From Rhynchonema sp. JSB1_4 (taxonomy: Eukaryota > Nematoda > Chromadorea > Monhysterida > Xyalidae), in the NCBI GenBank assembly GCA_030248065.1, contig JASAMV010004853.1:1-64000 (forward strand): a stretch of 64,000 nt of DNA. The letters run 5' to 3'. Numbering within the stretch: position 1 is the stretch's first letter; each line of letters begins with the position of its first letter. Shown one piece after another: positions 28,650 through 38,668 of this stretch. The position numbers and the translations under genes were made by a program. The notes under the pieces were generated by a model, which saw nothing but the letters and a program-made list of their open reading frames with translations, was not told where the DNA came from and did not search any database.

Positions 28650-28922
28650 ATGCGGATTGAAACCTGTGAACTCAGACTTTCGCCCAGGGTCGCGCGGATC
28701 AGTGCCATACAAATGGAATCGTCTCAAACATTCACGTTCGATCACCGACAACAGACACGAGTGCATTTGCAGGAATGCAGCTGCGCCGATGATGTCGATG
28801 AAACGATGCGTGAAGATGGCGAAGTCGACTATCTTGAAAACCAGATGTGCACATCAAATGCGAAAATTAAACCGCTCTTTTTTCGAAAACCAATTACATT
28901 ATCTCCAATGCAAGCCAATTAG
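28650..28922 (+). CDS. Hypothetical open frame beside the hAT element
   Basis: Open from ATG 28650 with coding-like composition (SPRVARISAIQMESSQTFTF, HLQECSCADDVDE). The minus strand is also open across much of it, so the strand is uncertain. No family recognised and no convincing splice sites. Confidence 0.25.
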   Translation: MRIETCELRLSPRVARISAIQMESSQTFTFDHRQQTRVHLQECSCADDVDETMREDGEVDYLENQMCTSNAKIKPLFFRKPITLSPMQAN

Positions 28923-28967
28923 ATGGTTTCCATGAAACTGATGCTGACAGAAAGAACTGACCTCCAA

Positions 28968-29063
28968 ATATCCATACATGAACAGCGCACTTAGCACTTC
29001 GCTGTCTACCTCGGTACAGTGGAATATGCCATCCTTCGACATCGTTTCCTTGTAGGCTGTAAG
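28968..29063 (-). CDS. Isolated short coding exon, unknown
   Basis: Minus strand: acceptor CTTACAG then YKETMSKDGIFHCTEVDSEV and LSALFMYGYLE, ending GAG/GTCAGT. Both splice sites are good. May pair with the exon at 25915-26092. Confidence 0.42.
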
Positions 29064-29392
29064 ATGATTTGCCTCCGATACAGTACGATCATACAATGTA
29101 CACATTTTGCAACTGCAAGTGTTTTTTTAAAAGCAGCGAATCTTGCGAACTGGGTGCTGGCAACCCGCAAAGAAATCAATTTCATGCATAAAAATTCGGT
29201 TTCGTTTAGTTCGCTCTATATCAAGTGGTTTGCCGCAGTTCATGTTCGCGAACTTCACTGCTTGGCTTTAAAAATTTGATTTCAAATTCTCTAGCTTACC
29301 GGAGAATGCCCAATAAGTCCCATTCGGGCTTATTTGCGACACACATCGGATTTGAGATTTTAGAAAAATAACTTCCCAAGTAAGGGCGCGTA

Positions 29393-29590
29393 TAGATTGA
29401 ACTGGAAATATTTCTGGAGCACCAATTTTTTATTCTATGTCCGAAAGCCAGAAATATCTCCAGCTCAATCTATACGCAAAACTGGAAATATTTCTGGAGC
29501 CATGTTTTTTATTCTATGTCACAGGTCCAGAAATATTTCCAGCTCAATCTATACGCAAAACTGGAAATATTTCTGGAGCAGTTCGTAACA
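29393..29590. repeat. Tandem palindromic repeat, ~92-bp unit
   Basis: Units contain AACTGGAAATATTTCTGGAG and its reverse complement CCAGAAATATTTCCAGCTC around TTTTTTATTCTATGTC, so each unit is itself a hairpin. Two full units plus a half. Confidence 0.8.
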
Positions 29591-31100
29591 TTTTTTTTTA
29601 AATTCTGGGCGTTTCAATTAGAATAAATCATCAAACGGGATCACTGAGAATATCACAGTATCACCGAACGACTAACAAATCTGGGCTGGGCAAAATAAAG
29701 CAAACAATATCACTGAATTTCACTTAGCGCCAGATGAGTCGACCCCAGTAGATCTTGGTCCATTGGGTGATCTCTTATGTTCGATCTGTGAGCTCCCGTC
29801 ACTCCACTCCAAGTTGCCTCGAAGCTTCAAAGTTCTGGGCGACCAAGGTTGCTCGAGAGGCCAACACGGCTGTGTTCAGCTGGACTGTTTACATCTTGCC
29901 ATGGTGCTGTTGTAGTCTTTTGGTCCGGCTGTAGAAAGGGCGAACATCCACGGTCATTCACGAATTGTTCGCAATCAATTTATTCTTTTGTTGTCGTGGA
30001 ATCTTTGTGGGTTAGTGATGTTCTGGGTAGAATCAGCAGACGAGTTCGGTTGGGGTTACTGTAACTAGTAGTTGGGATGGGAAGGAACGTGATGAATGTT
30101 TGGATTTGAGTGATCAAGAAGGGAAAATTCCTCGTCGGTAAAAAAAATCGTCCTTCGTAACATTTACAAGTATGTGTCCAAGTTATTCAAGAAAAAACGT
30201 GGTGTGAGTGCGTGCAACATTTTCTTTGATTACAGGGTGTGCCAAATTATGACATGAATTATTGGTTGTGCAGCAACAGATTGATGGTGATAAAACGCAA
30301 AGTATACACCCAACATCACCTTTGAATTTTTTTAAAGTTTGCCAAGCTAAACTTTACTATTTTGCAAACATGTTTTCACATGCCCGAGAACGCGTTTTTT
30401 AAAGAAAAATTTGCACCTGAAAATTTCAGTTGAGCACCCTGTACTGAACCAATGGTTTTTAAATGTGCACAACGTGACGCAATGAAAATTCTAACAAGGA
30501 GATCGCTTGCATACCACAAAAACAAAATAAAGTGTATACCGAGGTCGGAAGCTCAATTCTGATACCGCACCAAATTAGGGGCATCATTTAGAATTCTCGG
30601 GCATGCGAAAGCATGTTTACAAAATAGCGAATATAGCTTGGCAAGTAGAACTTTAAACAATCTAAAGCTGATGTTGGAAAAATTTTGGAAAAATTGTCCC
30701 GTCCACAGAAAAAAGTGCCAATTTTTTGCCTCGAAAAAGGCCATTTTTGGACATTTCAGCCCATTTTGGGCAACTTTTTTTATTAAAAAAAAGCAAAATC
30801 TGAGTTTCAAAAAAAAATTTTTTTTTAAAAAAAATTTTTTAATTAACCACTTTTTTTGAAACAACACTGGTCTAACGTTGTAATGACATTGAACCGATGC
30901 GAAATACAAGCGCCGCAGGCGATTTTTGAGAAACAACAAGCAGAGGAAACATGCATAAAAATGCATTTCACAACAAAAAAGGTGGAAAATAAAAAAAAGT
31001 TGTGAAATAATAAAAAAAGTGAACTTACATTTCTAATTTTTAAAAACCGAAAAAGTGGCGAACTTTCTCTTTTTTAAAAAAAAATTCTTTATAAATTTTT
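29591..31100. other. Gene-free A/T-rich stretch with transposon-like ends
   Basis: CTGGGCTGGGCAAAATAAAG at 29681 and TTAACCCAGCCCAG at 31111-31124 look like inverted ends of one element, but I see no target duplication. Homopolymer runs around 30800 resemble family A interiors. No gene recognised. Confidence 0.35.
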
Positions 31101-31116
31101 TTTTACTTTTTTAACC

Positions 31117-31443
31117 CAGCCCAGAGTGCCATTGCTGACGGCATTCGCACATCGCAAGCATACACTTGATCATTGTGTTGGTAGGCAACGCTGACGCCCT
31201 GAAGACGACCCGTAACGCCAATCGGCCATTGCCCGAATTTGAGCTTGAGCCCGCCTTTCAATCGCCCCTTCTCAATGCCTCCTTCGACCGACCCGTCGAG
31301 ATATATGCCGTGCGGGTCCCCGGTTATGTATTGCTGGTCCAGTTCATCCTTGTAGTAACCTCTAGCATACACCGTAAATCGGCATGTCGTACGATCCATG
31401 CGGGCTATTGTTTCTTGGAGTTGCGATTTCGAATTGAACGTAG
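31117..31443 (-). CDS. Isolated coding stretch, unknown, possibly cut by a repeat
   Basis: After an AG on the minus strand at ~31444 the frame reads FNSKSQLQETIARMDRTTCR, FTVYARGYYKDELDQQYI, GGIEKGRLKGGLKLKFGQWP, VAYQHNDQVYACDVRMPSAM. It runs straight into the CTGGGCTGGG repeat end, where it stops without a donor. Looks like real protein, maybe truncated by insertion. Family unknown. Confidence 0.4.
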
Positions 31444-31994
31444 CCTAATTCACAATTCGGATGTCTGTCGTGTACGTTTCTTTGTGTATCTGAAACGGGG
31501 TTTCAGCGTGATGTCTGTCAATCCGCGATTCCGGATGCACCCAACTCGTTCCACACCCAAACACGAATACCGACACCGAAAAGTTTCAGATCAAATCTAA
31601 AGTTCGTTGATTATTTGAGCTTTTTGGAACGGCTCAGCTTTTTTAATAGTCTTCCGATGTGTTGCAGAGGCTGATATTCGTCAACAAAGTCGACAATAAA
31701 AATTTGCGCTCTGCGCATTTTTGTTTTACCAGAGAGACCGTGATCCTGTGACGGAATATCCGGAACCGTCCAAGACGACGGAATATCCGAAGATATAGTC
31801 TTTCATATTATTCTCGGTCCAAACAAAGTATACAGCAAATGTTTCATCGCAACAGCAACCATCAAGTAACACGCATGTTTCGAGCCACGTTGTCGACCTG
31901 TTGGTTATCATCCACGACGAGGACTGCTGTTTTCAAGGCGTTGAAACATTTTCTGTATGCCGCCTCTAGACTATTATAAAACGAAAAGATTATT

Positions 31995-32173
31995 ATAGTA
32001 ACACTACGCCAACACGAGCCCGGTTTCGGAGGTGGCAGATCAGTGAAACATTCATACGTGGCTGCTGATTTGGGAGATGTTACACGTTATAGAATACAAC
32101 GGGGTGCAGGGTGATTTTCTCTTTCTTTGTGTTCTGTAAACACACCACCTCGTGTTGGCGTAGTTTGCCTTTA
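31995..32173. mobile_element. MITE family 'CAAACTACGCC', copy 3
   Basis: TAGTAACACTACGCCAACAC ... GTTGGCGTAGTTTGCCTTTA. Same ends and interior motif as the other copies, 230 bp from copy 4. Confidence 0.85.
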
Positions 32174-32402
32174 CTAATGCAGTTCGCCCCCAGTGGTCTA
32201 AAAGACCTGAGGCTTACATTGGCATGCCTCAGCTTTGGTCTAGGCGGTAGCTCTTCCTCAACAATTTGTTTCGTGTGCACACAGGTCTTCCTTTCTTGTG
32301 CCTTCCTGAACCTTTGCACAATAAATCCCTCTAAATGGTGAACAAATAGTCAGTGACCGAATTTCTACGTGCTGCAAACATCCACATACTGAATAATTGT
32401 AT

Positions 32403-32592
32403 GTAAAGGCAAACTACGCCAACACGAGCCCGTGTTCGCAGTTGGTGCACTAGCAAAACGAAAAGAAAGAGAAATCCTCATGCACCACGTTGTATTCCAC
32501 AGCATGTAATGTTTCCCAAATCAGCAGCCACGTATGAATGTTTCACTAATCTGCCACCTCCGAAGGGCTCGTGTTGGCGTAGTTTACCTTTA
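32403..32592. mobile_element. MITE family 'CAAACTACGCC', copy 4
   Basis: TAAAGGCAAACTACGCCAAC ... GTTGGCGTAGTTTACCTTTA, flanked by TA-rich sequence. Confidence 0.87.
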
Positions 32593-34700
32593 TATAGTGT
32601 AGAGTGAACACTTTTTCGTTCTAAACAGGGTCTCGTTTTTCTCCTTATATTCCGTCGTGCGCTCAACACGACGCAATATCCGGTGGGAGAAAACTTCCGG
32701 ATATTCCGTCGCATTTGGGGGTTCCGGATATTCGTGTACAGTGCCGAGACGTCTTTGAGAATGTTCACAACAGGGGATAGATTTGACAAAGGTCTTGCCA
32801 TTCATAGCTTTAGAGAAAAATATTCTTGACGTATGTACACTACACCTGGAGGTTCAGTCAATCTCGGAACTGGGCCACAATACCGTGGAAACGTCCCGAC
32901 AATCCAAATCCCGTATCTCAAACATGGAACAAGATTGATCTCCGTTCCAGTACAAAAATGCTGACAGAGAAATGTATGAGCTGCAAACATGCGCATAAAT
33001 CACGAGACAGCAAAAACGTTTGCATGTGCGTTCGTTATAATAGTCATGTGGCGCATCGTTGCCAGTGACAACACGACGTGTGCGACAACACAAACAAGCA
33101 GCCTGTCTATGAAATCTGTATCCTGCGTTGTTGCAGAGGTTTTTTATGGTTGACGCAAGTGGCTGCACATCGTATCCTGTGCGTCAAGCAGAGGGACCTC
33201 AAATGTGCGTGTACGTGAAAAAACGTTATAACATTTTCGGTCTCTCCCATAAATCATGTGCGTCAGCCACTCTGCGCGGCAGCTTACATACATCAACCAT
33301 CTCAGTTATACCAGCACCATACATCAGCTGCTGTGTAACCCAGTATAATCATGCCGATCATCAAAAACCTTGCACCAACTGAACAACACAAAAATGCTAG
33401 GTGGTGAAAAGTTGGTTTTGTGCAAACAATTTTGTTTGTATTGGTGTCTGGGTGACCGATTGTGTGGATCATGCATTAGACTGTTTGGTTGTGTCACAAC
33501 ATCCATGAGGAAGTTCATGCGAAAAATTGTTCAAAATTTTTAAACCGAGTCCACAACGTACAACGTCTTTCATAAACGTCGTAGACATGAGATCGATACA
33601 TGAATGATAACGACGGAAATTGCGACAAAATGGGGTTACTAGGAAAAAGAGCCGAACCAGGCTTACGGAATTATGCAACATCCCCAAATTGATGTAACCG
33701 TGTGTATGTATTCTGATGGTACAATGGGGAGAAGCAAGTGTAACCGTATATTGCTGACGGTACAATGGGGAGCAACAAGGATTATATCGAACAGCAGTTA
33801 TGCGGTACGACCACGTTGTGAGTGTTTTGGACCAAACCCAGTCACCGTGCCAAGTTTCATTGAGATTGGTCTTGGTCGCATATATATGGCGGAGACCCTT
33901 TAATTATGCATAGGTACATACAATACAAATATATTGGCTACCAAGGTGTACGTACAGTATGTTACGTATGTTACGTAACCACCTTACTGTGTCCTTCCTC
34001 AATGTTGCTCACATGTCACCATGGTGCACCATATTCTGCTCATTTAATGTTCTGTAGTACCACCCACGGTGGTACCCTTCCGCTATACCCACGTGTATTG
34101 AAGATAGTTTTTGGCTATGCTGACCAACCACCACCGGGACAGTCGTCGCAGAGTGTTCTCTATCAGCTCCATTCCATGCCACCTAGATTTCAAGAAATTT
34201 TACAACTCTTACAACTTGAGGTAAACACAACTGATGCACAACAAAACACCCATGACGACACGACAGGAACAGCCAAACCAGGGCAATACTATTAGACATC
34301 CCAGACATCCAATAACTTCAATTATCCATGCGACATTGTTGCAAAGATGCATATTGTCGGATCCCCATGTTGGTGCTTCTCAAGGACACGCGAGTCCACA
34401 AAACCATGGATCTCAACCAGCTTGCGGAAGTTGATTGCTCCGCGCCATGAATCGCGGGACAGTAGCCAAAACAAGTTACACAAATGCTTTGAATACTTTC
34501 GCCACCTCAAATGAAATTGCGAACGAAATGTTTGCTCTTGTTTATGCATTTTAAGTCATGTATCTTTGTGCCTCAAAATAAACATGTAGTAAACACACGT
34601 AGGATAAATACTCATTTTTTCATTGTGTGTGGGGAAAACAGAAACATACAGTAACTGTGACAGAAATGGTCGTATGAGAACAGTGCCTTCTAAAAACTGA
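32593..34700. other. Intergenic with one candidate ORF
   Basis: The frame 33906-34295 (+) contains a Gln-rich stretch (YADQPPPGQSSQSVLYQLHS, RFQEILQLLQLEV), which could be an exon but lacks recognisable family or splice partners. 33690-33780 holds a two-copy ~55-bp repeat around GGTACAATGGGGAG. No firm gene. Confidence 0.35.
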
Positions 34701-34701
34701 C

Positions 34702-36574
34702 TTATGGATTGTCGGAATCTTGTTGCTGCTGTCGTCCGTTGTCATTTTCATGCGCGTTGCAACAGAAACACGCACAAACGCAACAACAGCAGCACATCAA
34801 TAGAAACAGCCCGATTACGGTGTAGATCGACGTGATCATCCAGAATGCGAACAAGTACGTCGTACGGTCACAGTACGAAGGGTTCAAAGGTGTGTAGCTG
34901 ACGTCTGTACCGTAGACCCACACGTTACCTGAAGAATGGAAGGACTTTCGACGGTAATGAATAAATGAAGGGTAGGTTTGCACTTGGCAGGAATCACTGT
35001 CACGTTTGATTGGGGAGTGGTTGAGACCTGTGTGTGATCACTTTGACATGGCATCAAAATGCGTTTCACCCCTTAAACTTCAGGGGCCCTAGCACACCAC
35101 TGGTGTGATCAGCCAGTCTATATGTATACAACACTGGCTAGCTGCTGTTGCAAGAAACAAATGTCAACGCACACCCACAGCTTGATGTCAGCAAGGGGCG
35201 TGAGGTATGAAGACTGCGAAACAAGCACTAACCACAAACAAACCAGGCGAGCAGAAACAGGCCGATCAAACTGTCAAGTAGGTTTTGCTTCACGCTGTCG
35301 TATGCTCTCCGCAATGGCGGATCCGGCCTTCGGCCAAAGTAATGTGAATGGGAAATGTCCCTTTGAAGCAGCTCCTGCGCATTCATAAATTGAAGTTAAG
35401 TTCCAAAAAAAGCAAACCCACATTGCATGTAATTTGAAGTTTGTGTGGAGAACTAAAAAGTATATGTATATATGTATGTACAGTATTTTCAACAGGTCGA
35501 GGCTTTAGATCTAAGAGGCAGGCAGGCAGTCTGGACAGGCCTTAGATTTTACAGTATGTATAGTCTTTCCGTATTATATTGGTCCAAACATCCACTCAGC
35601 GTGCGATCCAGTTGCTCCTAGCTAAGGTCGAAAATATGCGATTCACCTTGAAAATGCAAAGAAAGAGAAATCAGACGTCACACGCCACGTAAGATTCCGG
35701 CGCACGAAACAATGTTTCAGGCTTCTGGTGACGTTGGCGGCGTGCATGTCACGTGTGATTTCTCTTTCTTTGCATTTTCAAGGAGAGTCGTGGATTTCGA
35801 CCTCGGCTAGGAGTTGGCTTACAACGTTGACAACGGCTTCCTTTGACTCGAATAAAAAGGAAATACTATATGTATGTACGTAGGTTCAAGCTTACGTACC
35901 TATACACACACACATGGGCATGAGGCGTTCATTTTAGGCTCTTGACAAAGGCTCATGCTTAGGCAGTGCCGAAATGCATTCTATGTATACCTGCTGCTGT
36001 TCGTCAGCTGTTCGCAGTTTACGTTTGATCGCGTGGCCGGCGGTGAGCGCCGATCGAACGATTGTGAACGTGCCGAAAACGATCAACCAAATCGGGATGT
36101 AGCGTTGCGCCGGACAATCGCGCACGTGCAGGGCCCCGATCACAATCATTGCGATTGGAATGCCATTCGCGACCGCCAGCAGCACAAGGAAGAACACTGC
36201 AATCAAACAGCGATGTTCAATAATCGCTCTTTTGGACAGATGAGATCAAATCAAGTCTTTCATGCGTGTCTTGACAAGAACGAGGGTCGCAGGCTAAAAG
36301 CTAAACATACACTGAAACGGCGCACTATGTATTGTACCATGTACAGCTTGAGCAAAAGACAAGAAAAACAGCTGCGTGACGGATGGGGGATTTGGATTCC
36401 ACAAATAACATTTCAAAATGACTCTAAAGTACCGCGATAAAGACAACCGCGATTACCTGAGCCGGCGATGAAGCGGACAGCTTTGCCGAGGAATCGTAGA
36501 AAACCGGCCGGAATTTTGGCATCACGAATATCAACGCGCAGCGAATCGTAAGACGGTGGCGGATCTTCGGCCAT
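34702..36574 (-). CDS. TMEM272-like four-transmembrane protein
   Basis: Small membrane protein family of unknown function. Minus-strand exons: 36457-36574 (ATG 36572-36574), 35991-36196, about 35233-35305, 34702-34928 (stop 34702-34704). The N-terminus MAEDPPPSYDSLRVDIRDAK has the PPxY motif typical of the family, a possible WW-domain/NEDD4 ligand. Then VFFLVLLAVANGIPIAMIVIG, CPAQRYIPIWLIVFGTFTIV, SLIGLFLLAWFVCG joined to NVWVYG, and YLFAFWMITSIYTVIGLFLL before a run of cysteines (CCCCCVCACFCC), likely palmitoylated. The tail is short and Gln-rich. Family match is strong; the start of exon 3 is not resolved because a GGATCC-type repeat remnant lies directly upstream. Spacing to the channel gene upstream is about 2 kb, same strand. 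Confidence 0.83.
35617..35811. mobile_element. 195-bp palindromic MITE in the TMEM272-like intron
   Basis: Ends CCTAGCTAAGGTCGAAAAT and TTTCGACCTCGGCTAGG are inverted. Inner arms TGAAAATGCAAAGAAAGAGA and TCTCTTTCTTTGCATTTTCA also pair. Confidence 0.75.
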
Positions 36575-36698
36575 TTTTTGAATTGGTCAGTTGTGTGTTC
36601 GATTGGTGAGTAACCTCCAGGCACTTTGGCGCTGAATACATTCAATGTCTGTTCAACATTCAGTTTCGCAGCGACAGTGCCATTGACATCGACGTTGT

Positions 36699-37245
36699 CA
36701 CTAGCGGATCCAGGGGACCACGCCCCCTTAGGCCAAAGTGGCCCCTAAAGTGTGGCCACCATTTCGGAGAAAAAAGAAGGAAAACAGAACCCTAAATCAC
36801 ACGATTTTCACTCTAATCTACATATACTACTAAAACAGGATCGTGTGTGTGTGTGGCCCCCTCCCTCGGAGGTGCGGACGGGTCAATTTTCACGGGTAGC
36901 TTTGGGTATGCTAACGGGGGAGGGGGGTGGCACGGCACGGGCGCGGCGCTGTAGCGTGGCCGTCGGCACGGGTCCCGTCTAGTACACTTTAAAAGTCCAA
37001 AAATCGCGCGCTTCGCTCGTCAGATGCAGCCATATCATTGAAATTTGGCCATCGCGCGAACAAAAAGAGCAAAAATTGACATTTGGCCTACGCGCGCATG
37101 CTTACATCTAGTATGGTATTTAGCTTAAAATCGCCCAATTATAAACAAGCACTGGATAAAAACGATTTTTGAAAAATCAAACATGCACTAGATAAAATGA
37201 CTTTTGGGATTTGCCCTCCTTGGCCGAAAGCTGGATCCGCCAGTG
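36699..37245. mobile_element. hAT-like transposon, 'GGCGGATCC' family (547 bp)
   Basis: Begins CACTAGCGGATCCAGG, ends CTGGATCCGCCAGTG. Flanks GACGTTGT (36691-36698) and GACGTCGT (37246-37253) are an 8-bp duplication with one mismatch. Sits 120 bp upstream of the TMEM272-like start codon. Confidence 0.88.
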
Positions 37246-38111
37246 GACGTCGTTTACGTGAGTCATCGCATAGAACAAGGGAGAACAAAAATGAAATAAT
37301 GCTATGCAGGCCGAGATCGATAAAAACTGAACGTGTCACGTGCCTCCGTACTGATAAAGTTAAAGATTACCACCGCTGCAGTGTTGCTGTTGCAGGGCCA
37401 CACCCGTATGTAGGCAACTGTATTGGGCAAATTCCCGAAAAGCATTCTTATACGAGCATGTGTCAAACCGACGACACTTTTAGATACATGAGTAGCAAAA
37501 TGATTGTCAAATCAGAAGGATTCAATGCGGGAGAGCCTGCAATAAAATTCTGTGCGTGAAAATCACACGTGAGGAATAGTTGCACACCCTGACATAAGGG
37601 AATACCTGGTAGCTGAGCATTTTCTTTTCCAGAATTGCATTGCAGCGCGGCACGTCAATCGAAACCAGCAAAGCGCAAGAGACTGAGATCAATTTCCAGA
37701 TTCTTGATTATTTAGCAGCGTCTTTTATCAAGGGTAACGTGGTTTGTTTCGCCCCAGTGCTGTTTTATTCCAGGACATTTGTGATGTAGCTTCTTGTTAC
37801 GACCATGGTCGGCTATTTCTGCATATGAAATGTTGTGCTAACGAACCAAAATGTTGGTTTCATGCATTAGCAGGCAAAATTCCAACGATGCTGTTTTCTG
37901 TTTATTAAGTAAATGAGCGACAATGATACATCGCAACAGGCTTGCGAGTCAATCTGACCACAAACACAACCACAAAAAAAATCAGATCAACGGCGTTAAT
38001 CAGTCCCCAAATCAGTGAAAAACGTACATACGTCCCGCTACACAAAATTTATTTGAAAAACGAGAAAAGCGAGTGGTGCCATACTGTGGGTATGCACATA
38101 TTACCTTAACT

Positions 38112-38617
38112 CAGGGTTGGACAAAAAACGACGGCTTTGTTATTTCTTAAAAAACGACGTTTTCTTAAAAAACGTCTGGGTCGTTTTTTGTTTCTTAAAT
38201 CCTGATTGATTTCCTTGATTTTCCATAATTTTTCAGGGAAAGTACCCTGATTTTCCAGGAAAATCAATTTTTTTGTCCCATTTTTTTCAAAAAAATTTCG
38301 ACTAATTTTTTACTTCGCCGAAATGCGTCGATACACGGAGTTTGACTTTCAATGATGACCCCGGCCAATGTTGGTCTCATGATGCGGGTCAGATATGGGA
38401 TGTTAACAACTCGCTAGAAAAGGGTTGAAACCCGTTCATTTTGCCTCAGGACACATAGAATTACTTCATTTAACCAAGTTTTCTTTCCAACATGAGCGTT
38501 TTTCAATTTTTTTGGGGCATATTTTGGTCATCCGGGCGTTTTTAAAAAAAGTTTTTTTAAAAAAAGCGTTTTTTAAAAAAACGATTTTTTGAAAAAAACG
38601 TTTTTTGCCCAACCCTA
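38112..38617. mobile_element. hAT-like transposon, family A (506 bp), perfect 8-bp TSD
   Basis: Begins CAGGGTTGGACAAAAAACG, ends TTTTGCCCAACCCTA. It is flanked by CCTTAACT at 38104-38111 and 38618-38625. Inverted relative to the copy at 28115. Lies 50 bp beyond the channel gene's stop codon. Confidence 0.95.
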
Positions 38618-38668
38618 CCTTAACTGGGCTCGACTGGTAGGATCGGCTTCAACTTCGGTTTTCAGTCC

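Noticed and set aside
29393..29590. CRISPR-like repeat array
   Set aside because: The sequence is eukaryotic; the units are palindromic, only about two and a half, with no unique spacers.
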